Shown here: piece after piece, positions 1-8,247 of the stretch
How positions within the stretch are numbered: position 1 is the first letter of the stretch
Layout: each line of letters starts with the position of its first letter
Source: Betaproteobacteria bacterium RIFCSPLOWO2_02_FULL_63_19
GTDB lineage: Bacteria > Pseudomonadota > Gammaproteobacteria > Burkholderiales > SG8-39
Assembly: GCA_001770415.1 (NCBI GenBank)
Contig: MEQX01000010.1
Span: 1-63,394 of the forward strand
DNA length: 63,394 bases
Reading direction: 5' to 3'
Position numbers and translations under genes: made by a program
The notes under the pieces: model-generated
The model's input: the letters and a program-made list of their open reading frames with translations, nothing else
What the model was told of the DNA's origin: nothing
Databases searched by the model: none

Positions 1-121
1 AGTGCCGCGACGAATACACGTTCAGGACGGACTGCTGTGCATTGGCGGCACTCACGGAGACGAGGAGGGCGCTCACAGAAATAGAAATACTTTTAAGAAT
101 AGACACTTGTGCGTTCTCCAT
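1..121 (-). CDS. Periplasmic Fe(3+)-binding protein of an iron ABC transporter, 5' part only
   Basis: The first 40 codons of a leftward gene are visible; the rest lies beyond the window. The ATG is at 121-119. The start of the protein is a signal peptide (Ser/Leu-rich core ending ANA, predicted cleavage before QQSV). The mature protein begins with LNVYSSRH, the typical opening of FutA/FbpA-type ferric-iron binding proteins, which deliver Fe(3+) to an ABC permease in the inner membrane. A near-consensus Fur box lies 14 bases upstream of the start codon, as expected for an iron-repressed uptake gene. The family call rests on a short stretch but fits both the signal peptide and the Fur box. Confidence 0.72.
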   Translation of the reverse strand, partial: MENAQVSILKSISISVSALLVSVSAANAQQSVLNVYSSRH

Positions 122-134
122 CGGTTAGTTTCCA

Positions 135-153
135 GATAATGATAATGATTCTC
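135..153. promoter_or_regulatory. Fur box
   Basis: GATAATGATAATGATTCTC matches the classical 19-bp Fur consensus (GATAATGATAATCATTATC) at 17 of 19 positions. It lies between the leftward iron-binding-protein gene and the rightward bacterioferritin remnant. Fur with Fe(2+) would be expected to repress the leftward transcript. Confidence 0.85.
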
Positions 154-181
154 ATCCCCATGTCAATGAATATTTTGAGTA

Positions 182-203
182 GCTGTCATTTTGCCCTGAC
201 AGC
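182..203. repeat. Perfect 7-bp inverted repeat (GCTGTCA / TGACAGC)
   Basis: GCTGTCA at 182-188 and TGACAGC at 197-203 flank an 8-base spacer (TTTTGCCC). It lies just before the bacterioferritin-like remnant begins. It could be an operator, a hairpin, or the scar of the rearrangement that removed the 5' part of that gene. No poly-T follows, so a terminator is unlikely. Confidence 0.45.
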
Positions 204-215
204 AAAGTCGAGACC

Positions 216-467
216 GTGCAAGAGATGTTCTACGGGAATCCCTACGGAGTTGTGATCCGCACGCCCCAGACGCGCCGGATATTGCATCCGGTCCTTAACG
301 AAGCGATCGCGTACTGCGAGAGCTGCGGCGACTACATAACGCGCGAACTGTTCGAGAAGATCCTCGAGACCGAGGAGGAACACATCGATTGGCTTGAAAT
401 CCAGCTCAGTCTGGTCGAGAAGCTAGGGGTGCAGAACTGGCTTCAGAGCTGGAACGGCGCGAGCTAG
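216..467 (+). pseudogene. Bacterioferritin remnant, C-terminal part only
   Basis: The open frame encodes 83 residues from a GTG. From about residue 27 it reads like the last third of bacterioferritin: LNEAIAYCES, GDYITRELFEKIL, EEEHIDWLE and then LGVQNWLQS. Full bacterioferritin is about 155-160 residues. The first helices, the haem-ligand Met and the N-terminal ferroxidase ligands are absent. Residues 4-26 (YGNPYGVVIRTPQTRR region) do not look like the family. There is no convincing ribosome binding site before the GTG. It is most likely a relic, next to an iron-uptake gene and a Fur box. Confidence 0.7.
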
Positions 468-608
468 GGTGTACCGGGTGCGTTCACTCAGTTCCAAGCC
501 GCGAACCAGTTCCGACGCGATAACCGGGTTCATCGACCGGAATACGGATGCCAGAAAATATCCAAGGGCGAACGGTAAAAAGAGTCGAACGACGAGTGCT
601 GTTGACAC
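423..608 (-). pseudogene. MFS transporter remnant, N-terminal 41 residues only
   Basis: A GTG at 608-606 is preceded by a good ribosome binding site (AGGGGAG). The first 41 residues, down to base 486, read like the start of a major facilitator protein: VVRLFLPFALGYFLASVFRS, then MNPVIASELVRGLELS, the first membrane helix and following loop of many anion and sugar porters. After LELS the similarity stops abruptly and the frame runs 20 more residues to a stop inside the bacterioferritin remnant. About 350 residues of a normal MFS protein are missing. The breakpoint lies at about 468-486. Confidence 0.55.
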
Positions 609-773
609 GAAACTCCCCTTGCGCGAGCCGACACCGAGTGGCGGATCGATCGCCGTTCCGGACAGAGCAGTCGTGATCCGGATTCAACTCTTGTTATTGG
701 TCCGCGTCCGGAGCCGACATTCCGGGCTCGTCAAGCGTCGGCCGTCTCCCTCGAGTTGCCGGCGATCTCAGGT
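609..773. other. Intergenic stretch without recognisable elements
   Basis: Together with the MFS fragment this fills the space between the bacterioferritin relic and the cupin stop codon. Several overlapping short frames are present but none resembles a protein family. No terminator or promoter of convincing quality was seen. Confidence 0.4.
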
Positions 774-1634
774 TCAGCTCTGATTCCACTCCACAGGTTC
801 GTCACCCGGCCTTTCGCACTCGTAGTACCACCTCAGACCCATCGGCTCCTCGCTCAACACGGTGGTCTTGAAGCTTCTCCAGGCCTGAATTTCGAAGTAG
901 TCTAGCGATCCGCCATGGGAGCGGAGCCGGTGCGGTATCCCCGGCGGGAAGTACACCAGGGTGCCCGGTTCGATCTCGCGGGATTCGTTTCCGACTTCAA
1001 CCACGCCGCGGCCCTTGAAGGTCATGTAGCAATGCGCCGCGCCGCCCGGGTTGGCTTCGGTACCTTCGTGCAGGTGGTAGGGCGAAGAGCCGCCTTCGAC
1101 ATAGTGCATCTCGCCCGCCTGTATGGCGTTGGTTGGCGTGAGTCTGCTGCCATTGCGCAGCCGGACGCTCGATTCGGCGCAGAACCGGCGGATGCGGCCG
1201 CCGCTCGCGTCGGTCAGTACGCGCAGGGACTTTCTGTTGAAGAAATATCCCGGCCCGCCCGGCAGCCCCGCTTCAACCGCGGCCGGTGGCTTCGGCACCA
1301 CCATGTGCAGGATATGCATGTCGGATCCCGATGCTTCGAATCGAGCCGATTCCGATGGTGCGAGAAGCACGCCCGCACCTTCCTCAGCGGGAACCGTCTG
1401 ATTTTCGAATTGGATGTGACCCTCGGCGGGGGTCTGCAAGACATAGACCAAGTGATACTGGGCGCCCGCTTCGAGATCGAAATACCGGCCCTTAGCTATC
1501 GTTCGCTTGTAGATAGTCAGATTATTTGCTCCACACAAATCGCGGCTGCACAGAATGGCTTCCGTGCCAGATTCGAATGGTCTGGTCGCAACGATGTTCG
1601 AATCGATGATCGAAATGTCGTTGATGCCGGGCAT
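774..1634 (-). CDS. Bicupin protein
   Basis: A 286-residue protein with two cupin beta-barrels. The first half (about residues 40-125) is a degenerate barrel. The second half carries a metal-site-like first motif (SPYHLHEGTEANPGGAAHCYMTF region, about 185-207) and second motif (PGTLVYFPPGIPHRLRS, about 221-237), with the His/Glu/His ligands expected of an active cupin. Known bicupins include gentisate dioxygenase, oxalate decarboxylase and sugar isomerases; none can be singled out. It is the last gene of a leftward cluster, 21 bases after the aldehyde dehydrogenase stop, so co-transcription is likely. A role as dioxygenase or isomerase in the same catabolic route is inferred. Confidence 0.75.
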   Translation of the reverse strand: MPGINDISIIDSNIVATRPFESGTEAILCSRDLCGANNLTIYKRTIAKGRYFDLEAGAQYHLVYVLQTPAEGHIQFENQTVPAEEGAGVLLAPSESARFEASGSDMHILHMVVPKPPAAVEAGLPGGPGYFFNRKSLRVLTDASGGRIRRFCAESSVRLRNGSRLTPTNAIQAGEMHYVEGGSSPYHLHEGTEANPGGAAHCYMTFKGRGVVEVGNESREIEPGTLVYFPPGIPHRLRSHGGSLDYFEIQAWRSFKTTVLSEEPMGLRWYYECERPGDEPVEWNQS

Positions 1635-1655
1635 GTCGTTACTCGCAAGAAGGAA

Positions 1656-3104
1656 CTAGAACGGATACGGGTACGGACCCGTCTGGATCGTGATCCAGCG
1701 CAGTTCGGTGAACTCGTCGATGGCCGCCTTGCCGCCGAAGCGGCCATAGCCCGATGATTTCGTGCCGCCAAACGGCATCTGTCCCTCGTCGTGCACGGTA
1801 GGCGCGTTGATGTGGCAGATTCCGGACTGGATGCGCTTGGCGACGCCGAGAGCGCGCGCGATGTCGCGGCCGAACACCGCGGCGGAAAGACCGTACTCGG
1901 TGTCATTGGCCAACCGCACCGCCTCTTCGACCCCGTTCACGCGGATGATCGGCTTCACCGGGCCGAACGATTCCTCGAAATAGATCCGCATGTTTGGCTT
2001 GACGTGGTCGAGCACCGTCGCGCTGATCACAGCTCCCTCAATTTGGCCGCCGGCGGCGACCTTGGCGCCCTTCGATACGGCGTCTTCCATCAGTTCTTTC
2101 ACTCGCGCGACGGCGTCCTCGTTGACCAGCGCCCCGAGCACGACATGGCCGCTCGGATCGCCGTGCGGGAGCGATTTCGCCTTGGCGGCCAGTTTCCCGA
2201 CGAATTCATCGGCGATCTTCTCGTCGACAATGATGCGTTCGGTCGACATGCAGATCTGGCCCATATTGACGAAACAGCCGAACGCCGCGGCATTGACCGC
2301 CGCGTCGACGTCGGCGTCGTCCAGAATGATCAATGGCGCCTTTCCGCCGAGCTCAAGCAGCACGGGTTTGAGATGGCGTGCGGCGATTTGCGCGATGATG
2401 CGCCCGACCCGCGTCGATCCGGTGAAGTTGATCCGGCGCACGGCGGGGTGCGCGATGATGGTCTCCACCACCTTCGGCGCATCATCAGGGTCATTGGTCA
2501 CCACGTTGAGGACACCTGGCGGAAGGCCTGCGTCGCGCAGTAGGGTGCCGATCAGGCGGTGCGTCGCGGGACACATTTCGGAGGCCTTTAGAACGACCGT
2601 GTTGCCGCAGGCGAGCGGCATCGCGAGCGCGCGCACGCCGAGGATCACCGGCGCGTTCCAGGGCGCCATGCCGAAGCACACCCCGACGGGCTGCCGTATC
2701 GCCATGGCAAAGCTGTTCGGCTTGTCCGAGGGGATCACCTCGCCGGCGACCTGCGTGGTCATCGAAGCGGCCTCTCGCATCAGGCTGGCGGCGAAGAACG
2801 CGTTGAAGTGGCCCCAGGGACCGACGGCCCCGATTTCGTCGGTCATGATCTCGGAGAATTCGGCGCCACGCGACTCGATCAGATCGGCCGCCTTCAGTAG
2901 CACGATGCGCCGTTCGTTCGGCCCGGTTGCCGACCATGCTGGAAATGCGGCGGCGGCGGAATCCACCGCGGTAATGCAATCGGCAACGGAGGCGGCGGCC
3001 GCGCGGCTTGCCACCTTTCCAGTGTATGGGTTGATGCGCTCGAAAGTGCGGCCGTCGGCCGCCGCGCAGTCGCGCTCGCCGATCATAAGACTGACTTGTT
3101 TCAT
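1656..3104 (-). CDS. NAD(P)-dependent aldehyde dehydrogenase
   Basis: A 482-residue aldehyde dehydrogenase oxidising an aldehyde to the acid. The nucleophile is Cys285 in GQICMS, the general base Glu lies in LLELGGKAP (about 251), and the NAD-binding motif FTGSTRVGR is present. The C-terminal GGTKSSGYGRFGG is typical of vanillin/salicylaldehyde-type members, but the substrate is not determined by the sequence. The ATG at 3104 follows GGGGGAAG, a strong ribosome binding site. The reading frame is open without a stop through the upstream livF gene, so a LivF-dehydrogenase fusion is possible in principle. Length and start fit a free-standing enzyme. Confidence 0.88.
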   Translation of the reverse strand: MKQVSLMIGERDCAAADGRTFERINPYTGKVASRAAAASVADCITAVDSAAAAFPAWSATGPNERRIVLLKAADLIESRGAEFSEIMTDEIGAVGPWGHFNAFFAASLMREAASMTTQVAGEVIPSDKPNSFAMAIRQPVGVCFGMAPWNAPVILGVRALAMPLACGNTVVLKASEMCPATHRLIGTLLRDAGLPPGVLNVVTNDPDDAPKVVETIIAHPAVRRINFTGSTRVGRIIAQIAARHLKPVLLELGGKAPLIILDDADVDAAVNAAAFGCFVNMGQICMSTERIIVDEKIADEFVGKLAAKAKSLPHGDPSGHVVLGALVNEDAVARVKELMEDAVSKGAKVAAGGQIEGAVISATVLDHVKPNMRIYFEESFGPVKPIIRVNGVEEAVRLANDTEYGLSAAVFGRDIARALGVAKRIQSGICHINAPTVHDEGQMPFGGTKSSGYGRFGGKAAIDEFTELRWITIQTGPYPYPF

Positions 3105-3893
3105 GGTGCTTCCCCCGTGTTTTCCAACCTTATGACGCGTCGGGGCGCCAACCGCCCCGCCCGGTTTCGATGCGACGTGGACGTCGCCCGCGCCGAGATA
3201 GGCGCGCTGGACGCCCGCGTCGACTTTCAATTCCTCCGCGGTTCCCTGCCCGACGATGCCCCCTGTTTCGATGACATAGCCGCGGTCGGCGATACGCAGG
3301 CTCTGCTTGACGTTCTGCTCGACCAGCAGGATGCCGAGCCCGGTGTCGCGGATGCGCGACAGGATGCCGAACAGTTCGCCGCACAGGATCGGCGAGAGAC
3401 CGAGCGACGGTTCATCGAGCAAAAGCAGATCGGGCGAAGTCATCAGTGCGCGACCGATCGCCACCATCTGCTGCTCGCCACCGCTCATCGTCGACACGGT
3501 CTGCTGGAAGCGCTCCCTCAGCCGCGGGAACAGGCCGAGAACCAATTCGAGGTGGTCCGATTCCTTTGCACGTGCACGCCTCGGGTAAGCGCCGAGCATC
3601 AAGTTTTCGCGTACGGTGAGGTCGCCAAAAATACCGCGTCCTTCCGGCACCAGCGCGATTCCGGCGGCCACAACCTGATGCGGCGACCATCCTACGATGT
3701 TGCGCCCGCTCACGGAAATGCGGGCGCCGGGCGCCGCTGGAATCAATCCGGCGATCGCTTTCAGCAGCGTGGTTTTCCCTGCGCCGTTGGCGCCCAGGAT
3801 GACGACGATTTCGCCGGTTTCTGAATGGAGCGCGACGTCGGTCAGCGCCCGGTGCTTGCCATAGGCGACCGAGAGACCGGATACGTCAAGCAT
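3105..3893 (-). CDS. livF: Branched-chain-amino-acid-type ABC transporter ATPase (LivF)
   Basis: The cytoplasmic ATPase subunit of a Liv/Urt-type importer. Walker A is GANGAGKTT, the Q-loop region is PEGRGIFGDLTVRENL, the signature is MSGGEQQM, and Walker B is DLLLLDEPSLGL, followed by the switch-region VEQNV. The ATG at 3893 overlaps the stop codon of the upstream LivM-LivG gene (ATGCTTGA) behind GGGGGAAGG, indicating translational coupling. LivF proteins normally end soon after the AYLG motif. Here no stop appears and the frame continues about 30 residues into the ATG of the aldehyde dehydrogenase. The end given is therefore the last codon before that ATG, not a stop codon. Confidence 0.85.
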
Positions 3894-5616
3894 CGCCTTC
3901 CCCCAAATAGGCATGCACGACCTCGCGGTCAGCGAGCACGGCGGAGGGCGGACCTTCCGCGATCTTGCGGCCGGCGTTCATTACGACGCACCGGTCGCAA
4001 AGCGAGCGGATCGCATCCATCATGTGTTCGACCATGATGATGGTCACCCCTTCATCGCGCAGCCGGCGAATCACCGCGATACCGTCCTCGAGCTCCTTGG
4101 GATTGAGGCCGGCCAGCCATTCGTCGAGCAGCAGGATCACCGGATCGATCGCCAGCGCTCGGGCGAGTTCGAGGCGTTTTTGGTCGATATAGGTCAATTG
4201 GGCGGCCGGCACATCGGCCTTTTCGGTCAAATCGACGCGCTCGATCAGCGCGCGCGCCGCCCGCACGGCTTCCGCACCCCACAGCGCCGGCGAACGAAAC
4301 GCGAGTCCGGCGATGACGTTTTCCACGCAGCTCAGACTGCCCAGCACGCGCACCAGCTGGAATGTGCGCGCTACGCCGAGCTGGGCGATCCGGTGGGCGG
4401 GCAGACCGACCAACGGTACTCCGTTCAAACGAATGTCGCCCTTGTCCGGCCTGAGTGAGCCGGATATCAAGTTGAGCACCGTGGTCTTGCCCGAGCCGTT
4501 CGGGCCTATCAATCCGAGAATTTCGCCGCGTCTGGTTTCAAACGCCACGTCATCCGCCGCCACCAGTCCGCCGAACGACTTGCGTAGACCCGACATCGTC
4601 AGGACCGGCGTGGCATCGAAAGCTTGCCGGGTTCGCGCCGCTGGTTTCGACCAGATGTGCCGAACCAGCTTCTCACCGATCTTGGACATTCGCCCGGCGA
4701 TCCCAGCGCGCAGCCGAGGGATCCGTTGTTCTAGCAGTCCGGCCACGCCATTGGGCAGGAAGTAGACGATGACGATGAAGATCAGCCCGAGCAGGATGCT
4801 GAAGTGGTTCGGAAAATTGGCGGTCAACACCTCGAACAGCAGCACCAGCGGCACGGCGCCAACGAGCGGTCCCCAAAGCACGCCGGCGCCGCCGAGCAGC
4901 GCCATGATTACCACTTCAAACGAAATCAGCGAGTTGAACGAAATCGCCGGGTCGATGTAGGTCCAGCGCGGTGCCATGATCGCACCGGTGAGCGCCATGA
5001 AGCAGGAGCTCACCGCAAACAACGCTAGCTTGGCACGCGTCGTATCGATTCCCGCATGCCGCGCCACGGTTTCGTCGGCGCCGATGACCCGCAGCGCGAG
5101 CCCCAGCCGCGAGCGGCCGATCAGCCAGCCGACGGCGAACACGACCACCGCGAGTGCGAGCAGACGCCAATAGATACCCTGCTGGGTGGTTTCGATGAAT
5201 ATGTAGCGGCCTACCGAACCGTGAATATTCACTTCGTACCAGGCCACCAGTTGGCGGATCATTTCCGACAGGCCGAAAGTGAAGATCACGAAGTAGATTC
5301 CGGACAGCCGCAACGTCGACAGTCCTACGACCAGCGCAACCGCGATCGCCAGCAGCGCCGCGACCACAAGGATCACCGCCCAGGGCAGCACCTCGGCGAG
5401 TACGGCAGCCGTGTAGGCGCCGATGCCGAAAAACGCCGCGGTGCATAGCGTTATGTAATGCGTTGGACCCGAGAACAGTGCCCAGGCGGTCGCGAGTACC
5501 GTGAAATAGACAAGACTGATCGCGAGAGCGAGATAGTATCCCGAGGCGACGAGCGGGAAAGCCGCGAGCAGTATCAGAACGACGACACCGGCGAAGAGAT
5601 ACGCAACGCGGGTCAA
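3886..5616 (-). CDS. Fused permease-ATPase of a branched-chain-amino-acid-type ABC transporter (LivM-LivG)
   Basis: One polypeptide joins an inner-membrane permease (LivM, roughly the first 310 residues, about 8-10 hydrophobic segments, EAA-like loop near GADETVARHAG) to an ATPase (LivG; Walker A GPNGSGKTT, LivG-type LGVARTFQL, Walker B VILLLDEWLAGL). LivM-LivG fusions are known in proteobacteria. The signature region is unusual: AAQLTYIDQKRLELARAL lacks a clear LSGG, as is often seen in LivG proteins of this type. I prefer a TTG start at 5616 because it overlaps the livH stop (TTGA) and follows GGAGA. An ATG at 5652 would add 12 polar residues inside livH. The end overlaps livF by 8 bases. 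Confidence 0.88.
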   Translation of the reverse strand: MTRVAYLFAGVVVLILLAAFPLVASGYYLALAISLVYFTVLATAWALFSGPTHYITLCTAAFFGIGAYTAAVLAEVLPWAVILVVAALLAIAVALVVGLSTLRLSGIYFVIFTFGLSEMIRQLVAWYEVNIHGSVGRYIFIETTQQGIYWRLLALAVVVFAVGWLIGRSRLGLALRVIGADETVARHAGIDTTRAKLALFAVSSCFMALTGAIMAPRWTYIDPAISFNSLISFEVVIMALLGGAGVLWGPLVGAVPLVLLFEVLTANFPNHFSILLGLIFIVIVYFLPNGVAGLLEQRIPRLRAGIAGRMSKIGEKLVRHIWSKPAARTRQAFDATPVLTMSGLRKSFGGLVAADDVAFETRRGEILGLIGPNGSGKTTVLNLISGSLRPDKGDIRLNGVPLVGLPAHRIAQLGVARTFQLVRVLGSLSCVENVIAGLAFRSPALWGAEAVRAARALIERVDLTEKADVPAAQLTYIDQKRLELARALAIDPVILLLDEWLAGLNPKELEDGIAVIRRLRDEGVTIIMVEHMMDAIRSLCDRCVVMNAGRKIAEGPPSAVLADREVVHAYLGEGDA

Positions 5617-6491
5617 AGGGTGGTTCTCCCCAGCAGCCCGGTCGGGCGCCACAGTAACGCCGCGAGGAACAGCGCGTACGTAACCGCCAGCGTGAGTCCC
5701 GGATCGACGAGCCGCGCCACCGCGGTTTCCGCCACGCCAAGCATCAGACCCGCGACCAGCGCGCCGAGCATGTTGCCCACGCCGCCCATGATCACCACGA
5801 TAAGTGCCTTCATCGTGAACACGACGCCCATCGCGGCGCTGAAAGTCAGGAACATGCTGACTAACACGCCGCCCGCAGCGACGATCGCCCCTCCTGCGGC
5901 GAAGGCGAGCGCGGAAACCGAGCGCACGTCGATGCCCGAAAGCTGGGCGGCCATGGGATTGACTGACACCGCCCGGACCGCGGTGCCGGTCCGGGTACGG
6001 GTGAGCAGCAGATACAGTCCGCCGCCGATCAGCACGGCGACCAGCATCGCCAACAACCGGTTGGCCGCCAGCGTCGCACCCAGGATCGTGACCGGAACCG
6101 AAAGATAGGAATAACTATGTAGCTGGCCGCCGAAGGTCAGCGTCATGACGCCCTGAATCACGAACAGAACGCCAAAGGTAGCCAGAATGCTGTCGACTTC
6201 GAGCATGCCCTGGTCCTTGGCGCGGCGCACCAGCGGTATAAGTACCACCTGATAGAACAGCCAGTTGAGAACAAACGAAAGCGGCAGCAGGACCAGCAAT
6301 CCGAGAATCGGACTCACCGACATGCCGACGTAAAGGTGAAACGTGCCGAACGCGGCACCGATGAGAAACTCGCCATACGACAGGTTGAGTATGCGTGCGA
6401 CACCATACTGGAGCGTGAGCCCCAGCGCGAACAGCGCGTACATGCCGCCCAGCACTAGGCCGGACAGCACGATGTCGATGGCGAGCGTCAC
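5613..6491 (-). CDS. livH: Branched-chain-amino-acid-type ABC transporter permease (LivH)
   Basis: A 292-residue inner-membrane protein with about eight hydrophobic helices. It has the LivH opening GLVLGGMYALFALGLTL and the conserved cytoplasmic loop with RAVSVNPMAAQLSGID, which contacts the ATPases. The FTMKALIVVIMGGVGNMLGA segment is also diagnostic. It forms the membrane channel with the LivM domain of the next gene. It starts 26 bases after the binding-protein stop and its own stop overlaps the start of the LivM-LivG gene. Confidence 0.93.
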   Translation of the reverse strand: MTLAIDIVLSGLVLGGMYALFALGLTLQYGVARILNLSYGEFLIGAAFGTFHLYVGMSVSPILGLLVLLPLSFVLNWLFYQVVLIPLVRRAKDQGMLEVDSILATFGVLFVIQGVMTLTFGGQLHSYSYLSVPVTILGATLAANRLLAMLVAVLIGGGLYLLLTRTRTGTAVRAVSVNPMAAQLSGIDVRSVSALAFAAGGAIVAAGGVLVSMFLTFSAAMGVVFTMKALIVVIMGGVGNMLGALVAGLMLGVAETAVARLVDPGLTLAVTYALFLAALLWRPTGLLGRTTL

Positions 6492-6517
6492 GTTTCCCGC
6501 CGCCGCGGGTCAGTCAA

Positions 6518-7729
6518 CTACTTCCACGCGGGCTTGGGCACCATGGGCGCTCCGGCACCCTGCTTCGACGCTGGGGCTATTCCCACGTAGTTCCCGCCCT
6601 GCCACTGCCCAACCGCCCAGAAGTTCCGGTTAAGGCCCTTCTCCAGCTTCACTTTGCCGATGATCGTGTCGAAGCTGCCGGCGTTGATTTCCTTGATAAT
6701 CGCGGGCCGATCGATCTTGCCGACGCGTTCGATCGCCTGCTGCAGTACCTGCAGGCTCGCATACGTGATCGGGCTCGCCCAGCGGTCCGGTTCGCGCCCG
6801 ATGATCTGCTTGTGGTGCTGGATGTACCACTTGATGCCCTCGAGATTCGGGTCGGACGCGCCGATGCCCATGATGCCTTCGGCGGCCGCGCCGAACTTGC
6901 CCTTGAATGCTGGAAACGCCGTGCCGACGCCCACGAAGAACACCTTGGGGTTAAAACCCACCACCTGAGAAGCCGCCGTGAGTCCGAAGGTATCGGGCGG
7001 ATAACTGAAAGCCACAAAAGCGTCCGGCTTGGTTGCCATCGCATCCTTCACAACCGGCTGGAGATCCTGGCTGCCGAATGGGTACGACTTGTCGTAGGCC
7101 AGGTCGAAGCCTGCCTTCGTCAATCCGGCGCGAGCGGCCTTTGACTGCTCGATGCCGAATTGATCGCCGACCGCGACCATTGCGATCTTCTTGCCGATCT
7201 TGCCTTCCTTTTGCAGCTTCGTGAGCGTCTCCAGCAAACCATCGACCAGTTCCGACGGCAGGCCGAGCCAGAACGACAGCCCGGGCCAGCGCGAAGTGAA
7301 CTTTACCGCGTCGTTCGTATTTGCGGTCACCGCCAACTGAGGGTAGCCGAGCCGGTGGAAGACCGGCGCCGCCGCGAGGTTGAGGCCGGTGCTCCAGGGC
7401 GGCAGGATGAAATCAACCTTGTCCTGCGTCGCCAGGCGCTCGACAGCCTTGATCATTTCCTCCGAATTGCTGCGATCGTCGTATTCGATGACCTGAAGCT
7501 TCATCTTCTTGCCGCCGACTTTGATGCCGCCGGCATCGTTCACGTCTTTCACCCAGACCTGATAGTTCGGCAATGTGGTGACGTTGGCGCCGGCCGCGAA
7601 CGGGCCGGTCTTCGAGATCGCCCAGCCGATCTTGATCGTATCTTGCGCCTGCACCGCGGTTGAGATGCCCCAGATGGCCGCGACCGCCAAGGCGATCGTC
7701 CGGAATAGGGCTGCCCGTCTCGTATTCAT
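6518..7729 (-). CDS. Periplasmic binding protein of the Liv-type ABC transporter
   Basis: A 403-residue protein with a signal peptide (core TIALAVAAIWGIS, cleavage after VQAQ). The mature part begins IKIGWAISKTGPFA, typical of LivJ/LivK/AmiC-type Peripla_BP_6 receptors. It captures the substrate in the periplasm for LivHMGF, encoded directly downstream. These receptors bind amino acids, urea, amides or aromatic acids, so the ligand cannot be read off. A strong ribosome binding site (GGGAGGAAA) precedes the ATG. It is the first gene of the transporter set, and any promoter would lie in the roughly 290 bases upstream. Confidence 0.92.
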   Translation of the reverse strand: MNTRRAALFRTIALAVAAIWGISTAVQAQDTIKIGWAISKTGPFAAGANVTTLPNYQVWVKDVNDAGGIKVGGKKMKLQVIEYDDRSNSEEMIKAVERLATQDKVDFILPPWSTGLNLAAAPVFHRLGYPQLAVTANTNDAVKFTSRWPGLSFWLGLPSELVDGLLETLTKLQKEGKIGKKIAMVAVGDQFGIEQSKAARAGLTKAGFDLAYDKSYPFGSQDLQPVVKDAMATKPDAFVAFSYPPDTFGLTAASQVVGFNPKVFFVGVGTAFPAFKGKFGAAAEGIMGIGASDPNLEGIKWYIQHHKQIIGREPDRWASPITYASLQVLQQAIERVGKIDRPAIIKEINAGSFDTIIGKVKLEKGLNRNFWAVGQWQGGNYVGIAPASKQGAGAPMVPKPAWK

Positions 7730-8015
7730 CGATGTTTCCTCCCTTTAGGTTGGTTTGGTTCGTACCCTACGCCTATTTCATTTTCGGTCGACCGAGCGGC
7801 GCAATCTTACAGCACACGTTACCGAGCACACCGGCCAAGGTGAAGTAATTCGAGTCGCGCAGTTGATGAAATTCCGAACGCCAATTGTGCCATCTTCCTG
7901 ACCGTTTTAGCGCCTGGATCCGAGAAATGCTGCGCAAGCTGACTTCACGTTGCCCGCGCGAGCCGGACCTATTGAGCTGGGTCAGATTCTTCCGCGGTAC
8001 GAGTGCCGTCGCCGG
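7730..8015. other. Intergenic region upstream of the Liv-type transporter
   Basis: About 290 bases without a convincing gene. It separates the transporter operon from the small genes behind the thiolase/DUF35 pair. It is the logical site for the leftward transporter promoter, but I saw no clear -35/-10 pair or operator. Confidence 0.4.
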
Positions 8016-8213
8016 TCAGGACTTGCTGATCGCGTCGAACACCGAATCGATCAGAAACACATCGGTGAGCAGCGACCGCAGGTGGAGCGAAGCGTTGAGA
8101 TTGTCGATCAACGCCGAGCCGATAGCTGGCTGCGCGAGCATGAATTCGTAGGCTTGTTCGATGGCATCCGTGCGCTCAATGAGCGCCGCGCAAGTTCCCT
8201 CGGTCACAGTCAT
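8016..8213 (-). CDS. Small hypothetical protein
   Basis: About 65 residues from an ATG at 8213, preceded closely by AGGGGA. A GTG two codons later has better spacing, and a TTG at 8225 is also possible. The protein is mildly acidic with no Cys pairs, signal peptide or membrane segment. I do not recognise it. It lies 34 bases after the preceding small frame on the same strand and could be the distal gene of the thiolase/DUF35 operon. A competing rightward frame covers the same bases, so coding status is uncertain. Confidence 0.3.
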   Translation of the reverse strand: MTVTEGTCAALIERTDAIEQAYEFMLAQPAIGSALIDNLNASLHLRSLLTDVFLIDSVFDAISKS

Positions 8214-8247
8214 TTCCCCTGTCAATAGAAGATGTCGTGGTCGCCGC

